A stretch of 50,896 nt of DNA from Sphingobacteriaceae bacterium (GCA_030682795.1 JAUXNJ010000006.1:1-50896); one strand, 5' to 3'. Counted from the first letter of the stretch, positions 16,144-25,872 are shown. The notes: a model not told the origin generated them from the letters alone. Numbers and translations are program-made.

Positions 16144-17100
16144 CTACTTCAACGAGCGGTACCACACCACCATCGGAATTGGGAAGCTCTCGCCATCGGC
16201 AATCACCCCTGAAAAGCCAAATTGTATGGCGCGGCCTTCTGACTGGTGCCAGCGCACGCCGGGAATGAGCAGTGAAAAGGCCTGCTGCTTTTGAACGTAG
16301 GTACCTATGCGGGGTTCATAATAACCGGTGTTGGTTACCGGATCAAAAATATAGGCATCGAAGGTGTAGGTGATGGTGCGGTCGGGACCAGCAGGCATAA
16401 TAAAGGAGTCGAATACCAAGCTCAATTGTGGCGACAATTTCACCATCCCCGCCACACTCAGCAAAGTGCGCCCCTGGCGTGTGCCATCGGCCCAAATGGC
16501 CCCATAGCCTCCCGAAAAAGCGATGTTTTTTTGCCGATCGCCGAATGAAATTGTACCAAAGGGCAAAGCGCCACCCCAATCGGGCATGATCCACGACCCC
16601 GTACCGAACAAGCCACCTACCGCAAACTGCGATACCTCGTTTAATTTCCAGCTTTTTTTGATGGAGCCAATGAGGGGTGTGCCTAGCCAGGTAGTCATAA
16701 GGCCCACGCTTAAATCATCCCGCAGCGCGAAGTGAAAATCGGGACCGAATAAATTCCATTGTACATAGTGCTCGCCTCTTTTGATAGGCAGGCCATTGGT
16801 GGTGATGAAGTAACGGGTGGCAAACCGGTCTTCACCCACATATTCTCCGCTTATATTGGGCCTTTCGCCGTGGAGTGGCTCCATGCGTTTGATGACATGC
16901 TGGGGAATGTAAATTTCACGCCCATCCTGGGTGCGGAAAAGAATTTCGCGGGCATCCGACTGCAACAACTTCCCCACCAACACACTGCCGTCGGTTTTCA
17001 CCACCCGGTACATGCTATCGGCCACTGGTGTGGGCTGGGTTTGGGCGTGTAAGCCGCTGCTGGCTACCAACAGCAACAAAAGAAGGAGCAGCTTTTTCAT
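16144..17100 (-). CDS. Exported beta-rich protein, paralogue of the one at 5571-6623
   Basis: A 318-residue exported protein with a signal peptide of many Leu residues (cleavage near LHAQ). ATG at 17100 is the start; the frame runs further up to 17283 but without plausible coding sequence. Residues about 30-75 carry the shared small domain (KTDGSVLVGKLLQSDARE, then GREIYIPQHVIKRM). The remainder matches the plus-strand protein at 5571-6623 throughout (RYFITTNGLPIKRGEHY, NLFGPDFHFA, FGDRQKN). It is separated from the efflux genes by 88 bases and from the arginine operon by its promoter region. Function unknown; outer-membrane barrel-like by inference. Confidence 0.75.
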   Translation of the reverse strand: MKKLLLLLLLLVASSGLHAQTQPTPVADSMYRVVKTDGSVLVGKLLQSDAREILFRTQDGREIYIPQHVIKRMEPLHGERPNISGEYVGEDRFATRYFITTNGLPIKRGEHYVQWNLFGPDFHFALRDDLSVGLMTTWLGTPLIGSIKKSWKLNEVSQFAVGGLFGTGSWIMPDWGGALPFGTISFGDRQKNIAFSGGYGAIWADGTRQGRTLLSVAGMVKLSPQLSLVFDSFIMPAGPDRTITYTFDAYIFDPVTNTGYYEPRIGTYVQKQQAFSLLIPGVRWHQSEGRAIQFGFSGVIADGESFPIPMVVWYRSLK

Positions 17101-17188
17101 AAGCAATTTTGAAACCTGAAGGGAAGATAGCAGGATATGCGCATCCTCCCTCCAGGAATCTAAAAAAAAGCTGCTAAAGACTGGGGAA

Positions 17189-18595
17189 TTACCAGCCGCC
17201 GCCCAAGGCACGGTAGAGTTGCACCTGGTTGAGCTTGCGCTGCAAACGCACCTGTGCCAGCTGAATTTCAGCCGCCAACACATTGTTTTGCGCCAATACT
17301 ACTTCTAAATAGGTAGCGTAACCTGCGGCAAAAAGCTCGGTGGCCGACTTCACCCCTTCTTTCAAACTGCTTACCTGCCGCTGCTTGGCCTCTAATTGCA
17401 GGGCCAGCTGGCGGTCTTGCTGTAAAGCATCCAACAATTCGGTGTAAGCCGTGAGCGCTGCTTTGCGGTAGGCCTGAAAAGCTTGCGTTTGTTGCACTTG
17501 CGCCCGTTTTAAGTCGGCCCGCAAATTGCCACGGGCAAAAACCGGAGCGGTGATGCCGCCTACGAGGTTCCAGGCGAGGGAGGCGGGACTGAGCCATTGG
17601 GCAGGATTAAAGCTCTGAAAACCAATTTCGGGACCCAGCACAAGCTGCGGAAAAAAGGCAGCCTCGGCAGCTTTTACATCGGCACCTGCGGCTTCGAGCT
17701 GCAGGGCAGCGGCCTTTACATCGGGTCGCGCCAGCAAGGCCTTGGCAGGCACCGTGCTAAAGGGCAGCGTCTCAAATGTAAGATCTGTTCCCAGCAGCGA
17801 GTCGCTGAACGGTCCTTGCACCTGCCCCATTTGTAAATTCAAGCGGTTGGCCGCCCGTAATTTATCGCCCTCCAAGGCATGAAACAGCGCCTGGGTTTCG
17901 GCCAGCTGGGCCTCAAACTGCTGCACGGCCAAGGCGGTTACCCGGCCTGCTTCCAGCTTAATTTTCACGAGGTTCAGCCCGCCGAGCTGTAGGGTTTCGT
18001 TTTGCTTAACGATGGTTTGGATCTCGTTTAAGGTCCTGAGCTCGTAATAAGTAGTGGCTATTTCGGCCACCAACAAGGTTTTTTGCCAATGCAATCCCGC
18101 CTCGGTTGCCAGGTAGCGCTTGGCAGCGGCGCGTTTGAGACTGCTCAGTCGGCCCCACACATCCAACTCCCAGCTCAAGCGGGCGCTTAACTGGTAATCG
18201 GGCAAGGGGTTGGGCATGCGCTGGTCGGGACGAATGTTCGGCGAAAAATTGGTATCGAAATTACCCACCCCATCCATGGTATACTCGCCAAAGCGGCGCA
18301 AGCCACGGCCACCAAAAACATCTAAAGCCGGCAGCAAGCCATATTTGCGGGCCATTAGCTCGGCCCGGGCTTGTTGCAGGGTGGCCAAATTGCTCAAATA
18401 ATCGGGCTGCCGCTGCAAAGCACTGTCGATGAGCTGCTGCAAGGCAGGAGTTACAAACCAAGTTTGCACCTTGGGCAGTTCCACTTGAGCGCTGTCGAGG
18501 GGAATGCCCTGCGTGGCCAGCGTTTTGGGCGCCGATCGGTTGCAGCCTGCCAGCAAAGCAGCGGTTAAAACCACTCCTATTAATAACTTTTTCAT
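17189..18595 (-). CDS. Outer-membrane efflux lipoprotein (TolC/OprM family)
   Basis: A 468-residue outer-membrane factor of a tripartite RND efflux system. The lipobox LLAG-C (Cys18) marks a lipoprotein like OprM/CmeC. The body shows the internal duplication of the family: two long helical hairpins with Ala/Gln/Leu-rich heptads and the typical block YQLSARLSWELDVWGRL near 130. The C-terminal half contains RPDVKAAALQLEAAGADVKAAEAAFFPQL and ends in a coiled stretch. Its ATG overlaps the pump stop (ATGA at 18592-18595). It provides the exit duct for the pump and adaptor encoded just upstream. Substrates cannot be told from sequence. Confidence 0.93.
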   Translation of the reverse strand: MKKLLIGVVLTAALLAGCNRSAPKTLATQGIPLDSAQVELPKVQTWFVTPALQQLIDSALQRQPDYLSNLATLQQARAELMARKYGLLPALDVFGGRGLRRFGEYTMDGVGNFDTNFSPNIRPDQRMPNPLPDYQLSARLSWELDVWGRLSSLKRAAAKRYLATEAGLHWQKTLLVAEIATTYYELRTLNEIQTIVKQNETLQLGGLNLVKIKLEAGRVTALAVQQFEAQLAETQALFHALEGDKLRAANRLNLQMGQVQGPFSDSLLGTDLTFETLPFSTVPAKALLARPDVKAAALQLEAAGADVKAAEAAFFPQLVLGPEIGFQSFNPAQWLSPASLAWNLVGGITAPVFARGNLRADLKRAQVQQTQAFQAYRKAALTAYTELLDALQQDRQLALQLEAKQRQVSSLKEGVKSATELFAAGYATYLEVVLAQNNVLAAEIQLAQVRLQRKLNQVQLYRALGGGW

Positions 18596-21500
18596 TCGTA
18601 ATGGTAGGCTTTAGGTTGACGTTGCTTTTGAAGGGCTTTGAGGCGCTTGCGGCGACCCGGGGCGGCGAATAAAACGAAGAGCCCGGGGATAAGGAAGAGG
18701 CCGAATACCGTGCCCGTTAACATGCCCCCAGCGGCGGCAATGCCAATAGACTTATTGCCCATCTCCCCCGCACCCGAAGCCAGCACCAGCGGTAGCAAGC
18801 CGGCAATGAAGGCAAAGGAGGTCATTAAAATGGGTCGCAAGCGCGAAACGGCGCCTTCCATGGCGGCTTTGAGCTCGCTCACCCCTTCTTTTTGTCGCTG
18901 CAAGGCAAATTCTACCACCAAAATGGCGTTTTTACCCAGCAATCCTATGAGCATTACCAGGGCCACCTGGGCGTAAATGTTGTTTTCTAAGCCCGTTATC
19001 CATAAAAAGAAAAAGGAGCCGAAGATTCCCGTAGGCAAGCTCAGCAGCACCGGCAGTGGCAAAAGGAAGCTTTCGTACTGGGCCGCCAGGAGCAAATACA
19101 CAAAGAGCAAACAGAGGGCAAAAATGTAGATGGCATCGTTGCCCGCCAATACCTGCTCTCGGGTCATGCCGGCCCATTCGTAGGCATATCCGCGGGGTAA
19201 ATTTTCCTCGGCAATGCGTTTAATTTCGGCCAGGGCCTCGCCTGAGCTGTAGCCCGGAGCGGCATCGCCGGTAAATAAAGCCGCGTTGTACATATTGTAA
19301 CGGGTGAGCTGCTCGGGACCAAATACCCGCTCAATGGAGGTAAAAGAGGCGTAACTCACCATTTCTCCGTCTTTGCTTTTGGTGTAGAGCTTGAGGATGT
19401 CCTCGGGTTTTTGGCGGTACTCAGGCAAGGCCTGCAGCATCACCTTGTACATCTGGCCAAAGCGGATAAAATTGGTGGCATACACCGAGCCGATGAGGGT
19501 TTGCAGGTTGCTCATGGCATTGTCGATGCTCACGCCTTTGGCAGCGGCCATGTCCTGGTTGATGTGCAAAAGGTATTGCGGGAAGGACGGGTCGAAATTG
19601 GTGAAGGCAGCAGCCAATACTGGTGAGGCAGCGAGTTGCTTTTCGAGCGAGTCGGCTACCTCGGCCATGCGCGCCAAGCTGGCGGTACCCGATTTGTCGA
19701 GCAGCCTAAACTCAAAGCCCGACGCATTACCAAAGCCCGGCACGGTGGGTGGCGGGAAAAACTCGATGCTGGCGTCGGTTAAATGCGCCGTTTTTTGGCG
19801 CAAAGTGGCCATCAAATCGTTTACCGATTCGTCGCGCTCGTCCCAAGGCTTTAAACCAATCATGCCCATGCCATACGAAGCGCCCGCCGTTTCGGTGAGG
19901 ATGCTGTAGCCGGCCAGGGTGGTTACGTTTTCTACCGCACTTTCCTGCGAGGCAATTTGCTGTACGGCATCCAAAATTTTCTCGGTACGTTCCATGGTGG
20001 CGCCGGGCGGGGTGGTCACGTTTACGTACAGCATGCCTTGGTCTTCGGTGGGAATAAAGCCACCGGGCAGCACAGCCGCCGTTCCCCAGGTCAGTAGGAA
20101 AAAGAGCGTGAGAATGCCCATGCTCAAACCCATGCGCGGGGCAATGCGGCCTAAAATGCCTTTATAAGTGCCTTCTAGCGCATTGTAGCGGCGGTTGAAG
20201 CCTCCAAAAAAGCGCCCCAAAAGCGAGCGATGCGGCACATGGGTATGCTTCATGAGCAAGGCGCACAATGCCGGGGTAAGCGTAAGGGCGTTGATGCCCG
20301 AAATCACAATGGCGATGGCCAAGGTAAGCGAAAACTGCCGGTAAAACACACCTACTGGTCCCGATAAAAAAGCCACCGGCACAAACACCGCCGACATTAC
20401 CAGGGTGATGGCCACAATGGCACCGCTGATTTCTTTCATGGCCGCAATGGTGGCCTCAAGCGGTGGCATGTGCAATTGGTGGATTTTTACGTGTACGGCC
20501 TCCACCACCACAATGGCATTGTCGACCACAATACCGATGGCCAACACCAAAGCGAAGAGGGTAAGCAAATTGATCGAAAAACCGAGCATTTGCATGAAGG
20601 CGAGCGTTGAAATGAGGGCCACCGGCACCGCCAGAGCGGGAATGAGGGTCGATCGCCAGTCTTGCAAAAACACAAACACCACCAAAAACACGAGCAAAAA
20701 GGCCTCGATGAGGGTTTTGAGTACTTCTTTGATGGAGGCATCCAAAAAGCGACTCACGTCGTAGGCAAAATTGTACTCCATGCCCGGAGGAAAAGAGCTT
20801 TCTTTGAGCTCGGCCATGCGTTCTTTTACCGCATTAATGACATCGCGGGCGTTGGAACCCGGGCGCTGCTTGAGCATGATGGAGGCCGAGGGCTTGCCAT
20901 CGGTTTTCGACGACATGCCATAGCTCAGGGCGCCAAATTCTACCTCCGCCAAATCCTTTAACCGCAGCACCGAACCATCTTCCTCGGCGCGGATCACAAT
21001 GTTTTCGTACTGACTTTTGTCGAAAAACTTGCCGCCATAGCGCAGTACGTATTGCATGCTGGGCTCGGAGCGGCCCGAACTTTCGCCGATTTTACCAGGG
21101 GCGGCTTCGAGGTTCTGACTGCGCAGTACCTGAATAATTTCTTCGGTACCTACTTTGTAAGCCAACAGCTTTTCGGGCTTGAGCCACACCCGCATGGAGT
21201 ATTCTTTGGCACCCATGATTTCGGCAAAGCCTACCCCATTGATGCGCTTGAGCTCCTGCAGCAGGTTGATGTCGGCAAAGTTGTAGATGAATTCCTCGTC
21301 AGCGCTGGGATCGCTGCTGCTCAAATTGAGGTACAAGAGCATGGAGTTCACCTCTTTTTCGGTGGTTACCCCTGCCTTGATTACCTCTTCGGGCAATTCA
21401 TCTAAAACAGTGGTTACCCGGTTTTGCACGTTTACCGCGGCCAAATCGGGATCGATGCCCACTTCAAAAAATACCTGAATGAGGGTAACGCCATTGTTGG

Positions 21501-21747
21501 TAGATACCGACTGCATGGCGGTCATGCCCGGTACCCCGTTAATGGCCCTTTCAATGGGCGTGGCCACGGCCTTGGCACAAACCTCGGCATTGGCACCAGT
21601 ATAACGCGCGGTTACCACCACCGAAGGCGGCACAATGTCGGGAAACTGGGTGATGGGCAGTGAGGTGAAGGCTAAAATGCCCAACAGCACCAGCATGAGC
21701 GAAATGACCAGTGAGAGGACTGGTCTTCGGATAAAAGTTTCTACCAT
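18592..21747 (-). CDS. RND efflux pump, HAE1 (AcrB/MexB) family
   Basis: A 1051-residue inner-membrane proton-driven pump. It has twelve predicted membrane segments arranged as one helix, a large periplasmic loop, six helices, a second loop, then the rest. Hydrophobe/amphiphile-class features: starts MVETFIRRPV; the block PITQFPDIVPPSVVV; and K in GKNAILVVEFA near 945, matching the AcrB relay Lys. In transmembrane segment 4 the usual double Asp (AcrB 407-408) reads Asp409-Asn410 (GIVVDNAIVVVEAVH), so one relay Asp is replaced. It is two bases downstream of the adaptor gene and overlaps the outer-membrane factor gene. Substrate range unknown. Confidence 0.95.
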   Translation of the reverse strand: MVETFIRRPVLSLVISLMLVLLGILAFTSLPITQFPDIVPPSVVVTARYTGANAEVCAKAVATPIERAINGVPGMTAMQSVSTNNGVTLIQVFFEVGIDPDLAAVNVQNRVTTVLDELPEEVIKAGVTTEKEVNSMLLYLNLSSSDPSADEEFIYNFADINLLQELKRINGVGFAEIMGAKEYSMRVWLKPEKLLAYKVGTEEIIQVLRSQNLEAAPGKIGESSGRSEPSMQYVLRYGGKFFDKSQYENIVIRAEEDGSVLRLKDLAEVEFGALSYGMSSKTDGKPSASIMLKQRPGSNARDVINAVKERMAELKESSFPPGMEYNFAYDVSRFLDASIKEVLKTLIEAFLLVFLVVFVFLQDWRSTLIPALAVPVALISTLAFMQMLGFSINLLTLFALVLAIGIVVDNAIVVVEAVHVKIHQLHMPPLEATIAAMKEISGAIVAITLVMSAVFVPVAFLSGPVGVFYRQFSLTLAIAIVISGINALTLTPALCALLMKHTHVPHRSLLGRFFGGFNRRYNALEGTYKGILGRIAPRMGLSMGILTLFFLLTWGTAAVLPGGFIPTEDQGMLYVNVTTPPGATMERTEKILDAVQQIASQESAVENVTTLAGYSILTETAGASYGMGMIGLKPWDERDESVNDLMATLRQKTAHLTDASIEFFPPPTVPGFGNASGFEFRLLDKSGTASLARMAEVADSLEKQLAASPVLAAAFTNFDPSFPQYLLHINQDMAAAKGVSIDNAMSNLQTLIGSVYATNFIRFGQMYKVMLQALPEYRQKPEDILKLYTKSKDGEMVSYASFTSIERVFGPEQLTRYNMYNAALFTGDAAPGYSSGEALAEIKRIAEENLPRGYAYEWAGMTREQVLAGNDAIYIFALCLLFVYLLLAAQYESFLLPLPVLLSLPTGIFGSFFFLWITGLENNIYAQVALVMLIGLLGKNAILVVEFALQRQKEGVSELKAAMEGAVSRLRPILMTSFAFIAGLLPLVLASGAGEMGNKSIGIAAAGGMLTGTVFGLFLIPGLFVLFAAPGRRKRLKALQKQRQPKAYHYE

Positions 21748-21749
21748 GA

Positions 21750-22871
21750 CTATTGCTTTGCTGCTTGTGTGCCTTGAACCGCAGTTGCGGCTACCACCTT
21801 GCTTCCTTCACGCACCGAAAGCACCCCTTCGGCAATGATTTGCTCACCGGCTTGCAGCTCTTCGCCTACGAGGTAATAACTGCCTACCCGTCCCTTCGGC
21901 TTAAATGCCCGAAGCATGGCGAGCTGGTTGCTGCCCACTACATATACAAAGTACTTGTCTTGCAACTCCTGCACAGCCTTCTGCGGCACCATAAAGATGT
22001 TGCGCTGGATCAGCTGCAACCGCACCACCCCCGAAGAGCGGTGTTTGAGCAGCTCGTTTTGGTTGGGAAAACGCGCCCGCAAGGCAATGGTGCCAGTTTC
22101 TTCGTCAAACTCGGTTTCGGCCGTTTCAATGGTGCCGATTTTTTCGTAGAGCGTGCCATCCGACAAAATCAATTGCGCCGTGCTGGGCAAACCTTCCTCC
22201 CCCGCCCGCAACAAACGACGGTTTTCGAGGTAGTCTTTTTCCGACAAACTGAAATAGGCCAAGATGTTACTGATGTCCGACAAGGTGGTCATGAGCTGAC
22301 CCGGCTCCACCATCGCCCCCATTTTGAGTACAATGCGATTGATGCGACCGGCAAAAGGAGCTGTAACGACCGAAAAACTGAGTTGATTTTCGCGGCTCAG
22401 TAAATTCGACTTGGCATCCTGCAGCTTGGCTTTGGCAATTTCTACTTCCGCCTCAGCCAACTGCTGCTCGGTGGCTGCTACTACCTTGCTTTTTACCAAT
22501 CCCAACACCCGCTGGGCCTCGAGCTTGGTTTTGCGCAATTCAGCCTCGGCCAATTGCACACTCGCCCTGGCCGACGCAACGGCAGCCTCGGCCTCGGTAG
22601 CCGATAATTTAAAAAGCGGCTGTCCTTTTCTCACCCTTTGGCCTTCGTCCACCAAAATGGCTTCGATCATGCCACCAAAACGGGCACGCACTTCTACATA
22701 ATTTTGGGCATGGATATCGGCCACATAGTCGATGTCGACAGCGGTATCGGTAGGCACCAATTTTAACAAAGGAAGCGATATGGCTTCAACAGCTGCATTT
22801 TTTTCAGGGCGATTGCAAGACGCCAGGGTCAAGAGGACCAAGCCTCCCGCCAATAAATATTTTTGAAACAT
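21750..22871 (-). CDS. RND periplasmic adaptor lipoprotein (AcrA/HlyD family)
   Basis: A 373-residue adaptor linking the pump to the outer-membrane duct. The lipobox LLTLASC puts the lipid at Cys19. Seen in order: a lipoyl half-motif (VRARFGGMIEAILVDEGQRVRKGQPLF, about 60-87), an alpha-helical hairpin rich in Ala/Glu (about 95-155), a second lipoyl half (VTAPFAGRINRI), then beta-barrel and membrane-proximal parts. First standard gene of the pump set; 46 bases separate it from the small exported protein upstream. Confidence 0.94.
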   Translation of the reverse strand: MFQKYLLAGGLVLLTLASCNRPEKNAAVEAISLPLLKLVPTDTAVDIDYVADIHAQNYVEVRARFGGMIEAILVDEGQRVRKGQPLFKLSATEAEAAVASARASVQLAEAELRKTKLEAQRVLGLVKSKVVAATEQQLAEAEVEIAKAKLQDAKSNLLSRENQLSFSVVTAPFAGRINRIVLKMGAMVEPGQLMTTLSDISNILAYFSLSEKDYLENRRLLRAGEEGLPSTAQLILSDGTLYEKIGTIETAETEFDEETGTIALRARFPNQNELLKHRSSGVVRLQLIQRNIFMVPQKAVQELQDKYFVYVVGSNQLAMLRAFKPKGRVGSYYLVGEELQAGEQIIAEGVLSVREGSKVVAATAVQGTQAAKQ

Positions 22872-22917
22872 GGGGTAGTATTTTAAACGAATGAGAAAAG
22901 ACCGCAGTCGGCTTCGT

Positions 22918-23256
22918 TTAAAAGGGGGTAAGGCGGTAAACGGGGGCGTCTGGACCGGTTACTAAATGCAGATTGGCCAATTGCAATTGGCGCTTGCGGT
23001 AAAACAAACAGCCGAGCACATCGGGCAACGGACTGGCAAAGGCCAGGGGTGTGAAAGAAATATGGCATTGCTCCCGCCTGCGCAAGTGCGGGATTGATTC
23101 TTGGTGAACAAGAAAATCCTTGGCCACCAGCTGGACTACGTCTTCCTCGGCTTCAAAACAAACAACCGCTACCTGTGGCACATACACAGCCTGCTCGATG
23201 GGCTCGCTGAACCCACTCACCAACACAAGTAACAGAAAGGAGAATAAGACCTTCAA
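22918..23256 (-). CDS. Small exported hypothetical protein at the head of the efflux operon
   Basis: A 112-residue protein if the TTG at 23256 is the start, giving MKVLFSFLLLVLVSGFSEPIEQ, a plausible signal peptide. The frame stays open to another TTG at 23295, but a perfect -7 box (23270-23277) lies within that extension, so the shorter form is preferred. No ATG is available. No family recognised; the mature part has three or four Cys and a basic C-terminal half. Short spacing to the adaptor gene suggests co-transcription. It could be a periplasmic accessory of the pump, but this is only position-based. Non-coding remains possible. Confidence 0.45.
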   Translation of the reverse strand: MKVLFSFLLLVLVSGFSEPIEQAVYVPQVAVVCFEAEEDVVQLVAKDFLVHQESIPHLRRREQCHISFTPLAFASPLPDVLGCLFYRKRQLQLANLHLVTGPDAPVYRLTPF

Positions 23257-23269
23257 AGCTAATCGGGCG

Positions 23270-23277
23270 CAAAGATA
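23270..23277 (-). promoter_or_regulatory. Promoter -7 box (TATCTTTG) for the efflux operon
   Basis: TATCTTTG on the minus strand matches TAnnTTTG exactly and is identical to the box before the HMG-CoA reductase gene. Expected transcription start is near 23263. A -33 TTTG at the standard distance is not clear. Confidence 0.5.
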
Positions 23278-23305
23278 CTGCTTCAACAGGCACAATAGTA
23301 TTATG

Positions 23306-23333
23306 TTTTGCCAAATATGCTAAAATGGCAAAA
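23306..23333 (-). terminator. Hairpin after the amylase gene
   Basis: TTTTGCCA (23306-23313) and TGGCAAAA (23326-23333) form a perfect eight-base-pair stem eight bases beyond the amylase stop. It probably separates the amylase/esterase transcript from the efflux operon. There is no long T-tract, so the strength is uncertain. Confidence 0.5.
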
Positions 23334-23340
23334 GGGCGGA

Positions 23341-25872
23341 CTACCTTCTTGCTGCAAAAGACCAGCTAGCCTGCAGCTGATCCATCCACATGGGGGCGTT
23401 TTGGCCTTTGGCGCCGCCAAAGCTGTAGTCGCCTGCCTGTACCGCAAGCGGCCGCAAAGCCCCTTCCCCGGCACTGTCCCAACTGAGTATGCGCAGCTGC
23501 AAGTTGTGCAAGTTGGCCGGAAAACCCAGCAGTTCGGGCGACAAGCGCAGTGATAATTTTCGGGGAGATAGAATGCGGAGCTCGGGACTACCCGCCACTG
23601 TTTGCAGTTGCCCGGCCGTATCCACTTGCTGCAGGCTCATTTGCCAGCCATTTAAACTGATGAGCTGCGTAAAGCCCTGGTCCATATCGCACACATATTG
23701 CAAAGGGGCATAAAAACGACTGCCCTGCCCTTGGTTGAGGTTTAAAAACACAAAAAACTGTACGTGGTCGAAGCCCAGCGGCGGGTTCCATTGGGTCGAA
23801 AAATTGGCATGCATTTCTAGCTCCAGCACCAACTCATTGCCCCTTTTAAATGCCGTTAATTTGGCGATGTCCATCGATCTTAAGTCCCCAAAAGCGGTAG
23901 GATAGCTGTATTTCCCCTGTGGTCCGAGGTCGTCGCCCTGCGGATCGAGCAACTCGAACAAGCTTTGCTGCGGTAAGGCCGTTTCAATGGCAAATCCCGC
24001 TACCACCAGCAATTGCCCAGCTTGGTAACCGAGCAACCGCAATTGGTGCGCACCAAATGGTACGTTTTCGGTGTGCAGCTGCAGCTCAAATTGGCCGTTG
24101 GCAAATTGTATGGGCATCGACAGCACTTCTAAGCCATCAAGCAGCGCAACCAAACTGTCAAGGCCGGCATAGGTACCGCTCAAAAGCAGCTCGGTTTGGG
24201 TAATGGGCACGGGCGGACGGCTCAACAGCTCGATTTTGGCGCTGGCGGCTTTCACCTCTGCCGTTTCGGACTCAAAATTGTATACAACCATGGCACGTGG
24301 CCCTAACTGCAAAAAGCTGAGCTGGCCCTGCGCAAGGCTGCCGGCCGTGGCCTTGCCTTGCTGAAAAACAGGCTTTAGTCGCCCGGTTTCGGTGCCAAGC
24401 GGTAAACTTCCAGCGCTGATGGCCACATCTTTGGTATTAAAGGCCACGTATTTGCGCTCGTTTTGATAGCGGAGCTCATACAACAGCAATCCGGCTTGCA
24501 AACTGTCGTCGGCGAGTACGCGCAGCTCGCCGCGACTAAAGGCAGGGTGCGATTTGCGGAGTTGGATGAGCTGCTGCAGGAATTTAAAATCGGCCGAAAG
24601 GCTGTCGTGCTGCCCAAAAAGGTTCGGACGGGTTTCGGTGATGCCTTGCTCGGTGCCGTAATACAGCACCGGAATACCTGGAATGGTGAGGATAAAGGCC
24701 AGGGCCTGCTGGGTGGCTGCCGAAGAAGTTAGACTGCGGAAGCGCGGCATGTCGTGGTTATCGATAAAATGCAGCTTTTGCCAAGGCTGAGGAAAGAAGG
24801 CTTGCTCCTGCGCCAGGCGGTAGCTCAGCTCCGAAGTTGGTGCGCCGCCACCAAACACCCGCATCAGGCTCTGCTGCATGGGGAAATTGAGGATGCCGTC
24901 CATTTCGGGGGCCTCAGGCGTACCCAGATAGCTGGCTGCTACTTTTTCGCCGCTGTTGTCGAAGGGCTGCGAATGCACCCAGGTTTCACCAAAGGTGTAA
25001 AAATCGGGGCGCTGCTGCTGCCGGGCGAAGGGATAGAGTCCGGGTGCGGTATGACTGCTGTCGTGCAAAAACTTGTTCCAGAAGGCATGCTCCACGTACA
25101 TGGGCGTGTCGAAGCGCATACCGTCGAGTTGCACGGCTTCCATCCAAAAACGAAAGGAGGCCTTGAGCGTGTCTTGCACCCGGCGATTGGAGGTATTGAG
25201 GTCGTCTAGCCCACTCATTTGTCCCCTGAGCTTCTCCACCGAATCCTGGTAATTTACAATGTTGGGGGTAAAATGGTAGATGGCGGCTTGGCGGTGGGCC
25301 GACTGGTTGGGGTCGTTGAGCTGAAAAGGCTCCTGCTCGGGGGCGCCAATGCGTTTGTAATTGACCCAGGGGGCGTCGGCTTGGTAGGGCCCGGTGTATT
25401 GAAAATAATCGCCGGTATGATTGGTTACCACATCTTGGATGAGCCGCATGCCTGCGCTTTTGAGCTGTTTGGAGAGGGCTTGGTAGTCTTGCAAGCTGCC
25501 CAAATGCGGGTCGGTTTTGGCAAAATGACTCGCCCAATAGCCGTGGTAGCCGGTTAAGCTGCTGTCGGGCGACCAGGTTTGGTTTTTCACCGGCGGGGTA
25601 ATCCATAGCGTTGTTACGCCCAAGGACTTTAAATAGCCGATGTTTTGAGCCATCCCGGCAAAATCTCCCCCGTGAAAGGTATGCGCTTGGTTGGGATCGT
25701 AAGCTTTGTCGCCTAAATCGTTGTTGCTGCTGTCGCCATCGGCAAAACGGTCGGTGAGCGCAAAATAAATGATCTCCTCCGACCAGCTGTCGAGCGGGTG
25801 CACGGCTTCGGGCTGGGGTTGGGCGCAGGACAATAATCCGAGTAAAGGCAAAAAATAAAGGCTGTGTTTCAT
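23341..25872 (-). CDS. Alpha-amylase-family (GH13) lipoprotein with glucodextranase-C-like module
   Basis: An 843-residue lipoprotein (LLGLLSC, Cys16), so probably surface or periplasm anchored. Residues 30-450 are a GH13 TIM barrel: DVVTNH (147-152), nucleophile Asp255 in GMRFD, acid/base Glu296 in FGETWVH, and transition-state Asp374 in DNHD. All three catalytic residues are present, so hydrolysis of alpha-glucans is expected. Residues 450-540 are the usual small beta C-domain. The last 250 residues include DLGPQGKYSYPT...RSMDIAK..., the hallmark of the glucodextranase C-terminal/DOMON-like binding module found in pullulanases and glucodextranases. No SusC/SusD genes are near. It is coupled by ATGA to the upstream esterase gene, which implies joint use on the same carbohydrate. 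Confidence 0.92.
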   Translation of the reverse strand: MKHSLYFLPLLGLLSCAQPQPEAVHPLDSWSEEIIYFALTDRFADGDSSNNDLGDKAYDPNQAHTFHGGDFAGMAQNIGYLKSLGVTTLWITPPVKNQTWSPDSSLTGYHGYWASHFAKTDPHLGSLQDYQALSKQLKSAGMRLIQDVVTNHTGDYFQYTGPYQADAPWVNYKRIGAPEQEPFQLNDPNQSAHRQAAIYHFTPNIVNYQDSVEKLRGQMSGLDDLNTSNRRVQDTLKASFRFWMEAVQLDGMRFDTPMYVEHAFWNKFLHDSSHTAPGLYPFARQQQRPDFYTFGETWVHSQPFDNSGEKVAASYLGTPEAPEMDGILNFPMQQSLMRVFGGGAPTSELSYRLAQEQAFFPQPWQKLHFIDNHDMPRFRSLTSSAATQQALAFILTIPGIPVLYYGTEQGITETRPNLFGQHDSLSADFKFLQQLIQLRKSHPAFSRGELRVLADDSLQAGLLLYELRYQNERKYVAFNTKDVAISAGSLPLGTETGRLKPVFQQGKATAGSLAQGQLSFLQLGPRAMVVYNFESETAEVKAASAKIELLSRPPVPITQTELLLSGTYAGLDSLVALLDGLEVLSMPIQFANGQFELQLHTENVPFGAHQLRLLGYQAGQLLVVAGFAIETALPQQSLFELLDPQGDDLGPQGKYSYPTAFGDLRSMDIAKLTAFKRGNELVLELEMHANFSTQWNPPLGFDHVQFFVFLNLNQGQGSRFYAPLQYVCDMDQGFTQLISLNGWQMSLQQVDTAGQLQTVAGSPELRILSPRKLSLRLSPELLGFPANLHNLQLRILSWDSAGEGALRPLAVQAGDYSFGGAKGQNAPMWMDQLQASWSFAARR

